DNA of 64,000 nucleotides from Liolophura sinensis (taxonomy: Eukaryota > Mollusca > Polyplacophora > Chitonida > Chitonidae). The stretch is taken from positions 52,916,046 through 52,980,045 of the forward strand of contig NC_088302.1 in assembly GCF_032854445.1 (NCBI RefSeq), read 5' to 3'. The translations under genes were made by a program, and so were the position numbers. Positions within the stretch are counted from its first letter, which is position 1, and the number at the start of each line of letters is the position of its first letter. The notes beneath the pieces were generated by a model. The model had not been told where the DNA came from, did not search any database, and saw only the letters and a program-made list of their open reading frames with translations. Positions 59,746 to 64,000 of this stretch are shown here, one piece after another.

Positions 59746-62700
59746 GGAGTAAGTGTAAAACATGAATCAATAAAAACAGTGAACGGGATATATGGTTTCA
59801 AGACACCATATAGTCTTCAATCTTACAATAAATTTGTTTCCTATGGCATTGACCTGGACAACCTATTATGTAGCATATTTAAATTATATCTTTGAATAAA
59901 CTATAGAAGAAAGTACTACAGTCTGGATTTAAGCGTGGACCATCGACCGAAAAGAGTGAGTTATTTATCATACATTGTGGAATTACTGTGGTTTGGAAAA
60001 CGGTATTTTGTCTGTACTACCATTTAATGGCTCATTTGTATAATGTAAGGTCATTCAACCAAAGAAGATGGCAATTGTCCAAAATCAGCTTCTCCCTAAG
60101 TAGTTTCCACTTTCACGGTAAAACGAATATATTTCTGAGAACGTGATTATGTGAAAATGAGAGGTACATTACTAGCTACCGCTTTCAGCGTTGGTATCTG
60201 TGTCGACACGTTTACAAATGGACTTCCCACACCTGGGGGAATAAGGATTTTAGAGGTTTTAAATCGTATCTGGCATTAAATGGTAGGAAATGGCGAGCCA
60301 CCTGCCCCTGAGAAATACAAGATGTGAGAAGGCGAGTTTAAGTGATGATTCACCAATGCCTAATGGGGCTTGAGTTTATTAAGCCATTTGTCAATTAGTA
60401 AAAGGAACCAAGAATCGTATTTTATGCAATGTTATTCTCTTGGATGAATGTTGATATATATCCAATGCCATCAGTAACTTTAACATGCTTTTATAGTTTG
60501 GTCACGGGTTTGGATCGTGAGCATGATACACATTCAAGAAATATTGTGGTTAAAGAAACGGAAAATAATACTGCAGTTTGTATGAAAGAGAGTTTTCGTC
60601 AGAGTTTATACAGTATTCCTTTCCAACGAGAGGATAGTTTATATCAAAAATTGTTGATCAGCGTGTAGGCCTTTAATAAAACTAACCATAAATGGTGCTT
60701 TGAAAGGCAATTTCGGTTTTAAAACGTCTATATTTTTGACTACATGTTTAAATGGTGTTGTGATCATGATCTGCATCCAATTACACTTGTTCCTATTTAA
60801 TGCCCAATGTTATTGAAAACAGAACTCTGACTGTTAAAAACATTAATTTTGTTTTTGTGTGGATGCATTTGTTGAAAGTAACCCCATTTACCTGACCTTA
60901 CGTAGACTACCTTTGCAATATTGACAGCACTTTGTAATACTTGTTAGACCTTGTTAGCTTTCTGCAAAACCTTGAGTTTTGCTTTGCAAGGAATGTACCC
61001 GAAACCATGCCCAATATACTTTCACTATCGCTCAGCATAAACATTATGGCTATGATTTCAAACAGGGAGGCACATTATGATACTATGAAATCGACAAAAA
61101 CACAAAGAAACAAATAAATTAGTAACTAAACTGAATGAACTGTGTCCTACCTCACTGCTTAATCTACTTCGGGATATCGATAAAGGAAATCATTTCAAAA
61201 ACCAATTATACAGTCATACGTTGGTGGCAAGTATAAAACCTTATAATATTCGATCTTTGGTAACTTTGCTTCACTTACTCTAAGGAAGTTGTACTGACCA
61301 TGACAATGGGTACAATAAAACACAATTTTCACCGTTCTAGCTAAAAGAAACCAATCTATTTCGGGCTGTGTAGATTTAGCGCAGGACCCTAATGTATTGA
61401 TCCCCTGGTGCTTCTCGTAGATTCACACAATACACGGTGATAATAGCTTTGCAGTGACACAAGCGCAACTGATCATCCCGAAATAAAGCTCCATTAGTGG
61501 TATAGTTAAATTCACAGACCTAGATGTAAACAACCGGATAGAGTGTTTAGGTCCTAATTCATGGGAAATAAAGGAATTAGATATCCAAAAGTAATACCCA
61601 GTGTGTGCGAGGCAGACTTAGCCTGAACATAGGAGAAGGTAGTAATTGCATTACATGTGAGAAGCCAGTAACTACATTAACTGATCAATTGTACCAAGTC
61701 ATAAGCAACACCTGCTGTGCAAGTTTGCCGTCAGTTATGACTGAAGCTTTAATAATCCCCTTTGTCAATATTCTATTTGCATGTAGACGAAATGGTAAAC
61801 TGCATTTGATCATTTATGATGAAGTATTAGTATATCTCATGACCTATTTTCCTGTTACTGATTTTGATGGTAGAAGGAAAACGTTACTAGTGAGAACGAT
61901 GGTAACTGGTACTTTTGTGTTATTGTGGCTATTGTGGAGTGGCTCTTCAATGTTGCTATGAGATGATGCTACAACTTGAAGTTCTCTTGGCCATGCATTC
62001 AAACATATTCATTAAATACATTTAACTTACACCTGTCATACCGATCTATGAATTTAGCAGTTCAATTAAAACGCCATTTAGTATCCCACAAACACGTAAA
62101 ATCCAACATTGTGCTAGATCTTTTAATGGTGGAGAAAGATATATCTTTATACTGTGGACCATAAGCCATGGTAAAAGCAAACCAGACCAGTCGCTGGCTT
62201 AATATTTCTGGACCCAATAATCCCACTTACTTTAGAGTACATTTTATATTCCGTATGATCTGTCAATTTATAAGTCCGATAAAGCGGTTTTTGGCGTTCG
62301 TAATCTGCGTATACAAGCGTTGGTTCCTAGTGACTTTGTTTTGTTCAAACACTCTAAATTACTGCAGTATTGCGTATTCTAATGAATATGGCAGATCTCT
62401 GAACTGACAGAGGTATGTGTTTAGCCAACGCATTAACAACAACGGGAAATTCAGTAATGTGTGCAGGTTACAAGGTAATATAACTTATCACAGACGGTGA
62501 CCGTGATCTAAAACTTCAGATAAACCAAATAAAGTATATGAAAGCTACTCAAGTATTTAGTTCTATCCATAATGGCCTGGGCCCAGTTGTTAGACTGCGG
62601 ATTGGCCAATGCTGCTTTGAAGCCATATTTGATATTTAAGACTTTAGCCAAGCTCAGCAGCTGATGCACTTGTCCAAAGTCAAAGTATGAGAGTAGCAGA

Positions 62701-63788
62701 TTTACTTCATATTTAATATACTCTCACGAATTTATTTTGGGACTAACTACAAAATTGAAAACTTGGCTTAAGATTAAATCTGGAATTAAGTGTTAAAACA
62801 GTTTTAAACAACCAGGCCAAGGTCATCATCCCAGCATGGCCTCCAGCCTGTGTTCTTCTGGTATAAAACCCACGTGATTCAGGGCAAGAAGAACTCAGCT
62901 GACATAAATATAAACAATACCGTGAAGTTGGTTAACAGCTTCTCCATAATCCTTTCAAAGCAGGTTGGAAAACACTTCTCCTATGTAACCCCAGTAAACG
63001 AGTGTTTGGAATGGTCAAACTATACAACCTTTTCCTGTATATGCCTGATAATGCATAATGGCACATCCAAATGTCAGAACTAATAACACGTTCCACAGTT
63101 TTATCTTTGGGCAATGGATTCAGTCATGAAAAAGTTGATCGCACACTGATACCCTAAATGACATGGTTTAGTATCGTTATACAGCCAGTTTTCTCGTTCA
63201 GTTTCCACTCCGAAGCAATAATAACAAATACTTTTATATGATTGTGTTCTGGTTTTATGGCTTGGTTTTTGTTTTTCCTTTTCTGTTTTTTCCCTTTGTT
63301 TTTGTTTCCTTGTCTTAGTTTTGTAACGCCTGCTTGGTACTTTGTGGATTAAACCATTTTACGTAAAATATAGAGATTACATCTCTATTATACTTTGGCG
63401 CCATGCTTTTTACAACAGCGACGTTGAAAGCGAGGCTCGTGCATTACGTCACCTGATCAGAGATTACTACACTGTTGACCATAAAGTTGGAATAAATTAA
63501 TTCGACGACTGAATTCGGAGTCATTCTAATTGTACGCGGTATTGAATGCTTGATTATGGCGTAGATATCAGCATAACACCAAATGTTGGTCTTTTCTACA
63601 CATATCAGCCTATTGTAATCTTTAATGGATCGATTATAGGCTGTAGAACGGCGTAAAAACAAAAACTGGCATTTCAAGACGAAAGGTTTGAAGGCTTTAC
63701 TGCAATGTCTCCATATCACAAACATAAACGTATTTGTTCCCTTCGTATTATAAGTTACAGACAATACAGTTTGTAAGAGAAACAGTCA

Positions 63789-64000
63789 TTAATATCTCGT
63801 ATGACCACCCCTGACACGAATCAATGCGTCAAGACGTCGTTGCATGCTGTCGACCAGATTGTTAATGAATTCAATGGGCAGAACGTTCCACTCATTGATC
63901 AGAGCCTGTGCCAGTTCTTGCAGATTTTCAGCAATATTGTCACGTGCGTTGATGGCTCGCCCTAACTTGTCCCAGGCATGTTCTATTGGGTTCATATCAG
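63789..64000 (-). CDS. Tc1-like transposase, C-terminal part, cut by window end
   Basis: On the minus strand the frame enters at the window edge with DMNPIEHAWDKLGRAI and ends RGGHTRY before a stop at 63789-63791. NPIE followed by HAWD is the region of the third catalytic residue in Tc1/mariner transposases. The visible 70 residues are open. It differs clearly from the transposase at 44715 ([11 protein letters not shown]), so it is another subfamily. The rest lies beyond 64000. Confidence 0.85.
   Translation of the reverse strand, partial: DMNPIEHAWDKLGRAINARDNIAENLQELAQALINEWNVLPIEFINNLVDSMQRRLDALIRVRGGHTRY

Larger units (their letters stand above)
57606..63788. other. Intergenic or intronic, mostly unassigned
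   Basis: 6.2 kb with two SINE-like fragments (58947, 59585) listed separately. If the exon at 54987 is real, this may be its first intron. Open frames up to 118 codons (61605-61961) show no family resemblance. Confidence 0.4.

Noticed and set aside
61605-61961. 118-codon plus-strand frame
   Set aside because: Starts on a non-ATG codon and lacks any recognisable domain or splice support.
1-64000. CRISPR array, operon or riboswitch
   Set aside because: The DNA is clearly animal nuclear with spliced genes; the tandem arrays have no spacer-repeat structure.

Overview
The window is animal nuclear DNA, AT-rich, with GT-AG introns, many minisatellites and several tRNA-derived SINE copies. The SINE body and its tail match, from memory, repeats common in mollusc genomes. 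Together with a PC1/3-type convertase this suggests a lophotrochozoan, most likely a mollusc. The species cannot be fixed from the sequence alone.

From 423 to 28939 (+) lies one complete gene for a neuroendocrine proprotein convertase of the PC1/3 (PCSK1) type. I assembled 15 coding exons with consistent phases giving 674 residues. The catalytic residues fall at Asp167, His208, Asn309 and Ser382, the numbering I recall for human PC1. Its introns hold minisatellites, SINEs and, around exons 10-11, a tandem duplication whose second copy has lost those exons.

From 28.9 to 37.1 kb is intergenic DNA dominated by a 17-bp minisatellite (51-bp higher-order period) and a 3.1-kb array of about 44 copies of a 70-bp unit.

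At 37.1-41.7 kb two genes stand head to head. On the minus strand is a canopy-family ER saposin-like protein (CNPY2-like, 240 residues, six cysteines, C-terminal KTEL). On the plus strand is mitochondrial methionine aminopeptidase METAP1D (40.87-46.84 kb, about 319 residues, all five metal ligands). The last METAP1D intron contains a complete Tc1 transposon with an open DD34E transposase, plus an older SINE.

From 46.8 to 64 kb I find no complete gene. There are SINEs, a long foldback (MITE-like) element near 53.6-54.1 kb, a likely first coding exon of an unidentified gene at 54987-55064, a 51-bp minisatellite with a 357-bp higher-order unit, and the end of a second Tc1-like transposase at the right edge.

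Functional links: the convertase and the canopy protein both act in the secretory pathway and METAP1D in mitochondria. Nothing shows that they form one pathway. The firmest relation is the close divergent arrangement of the canopy and METAP1D genes.
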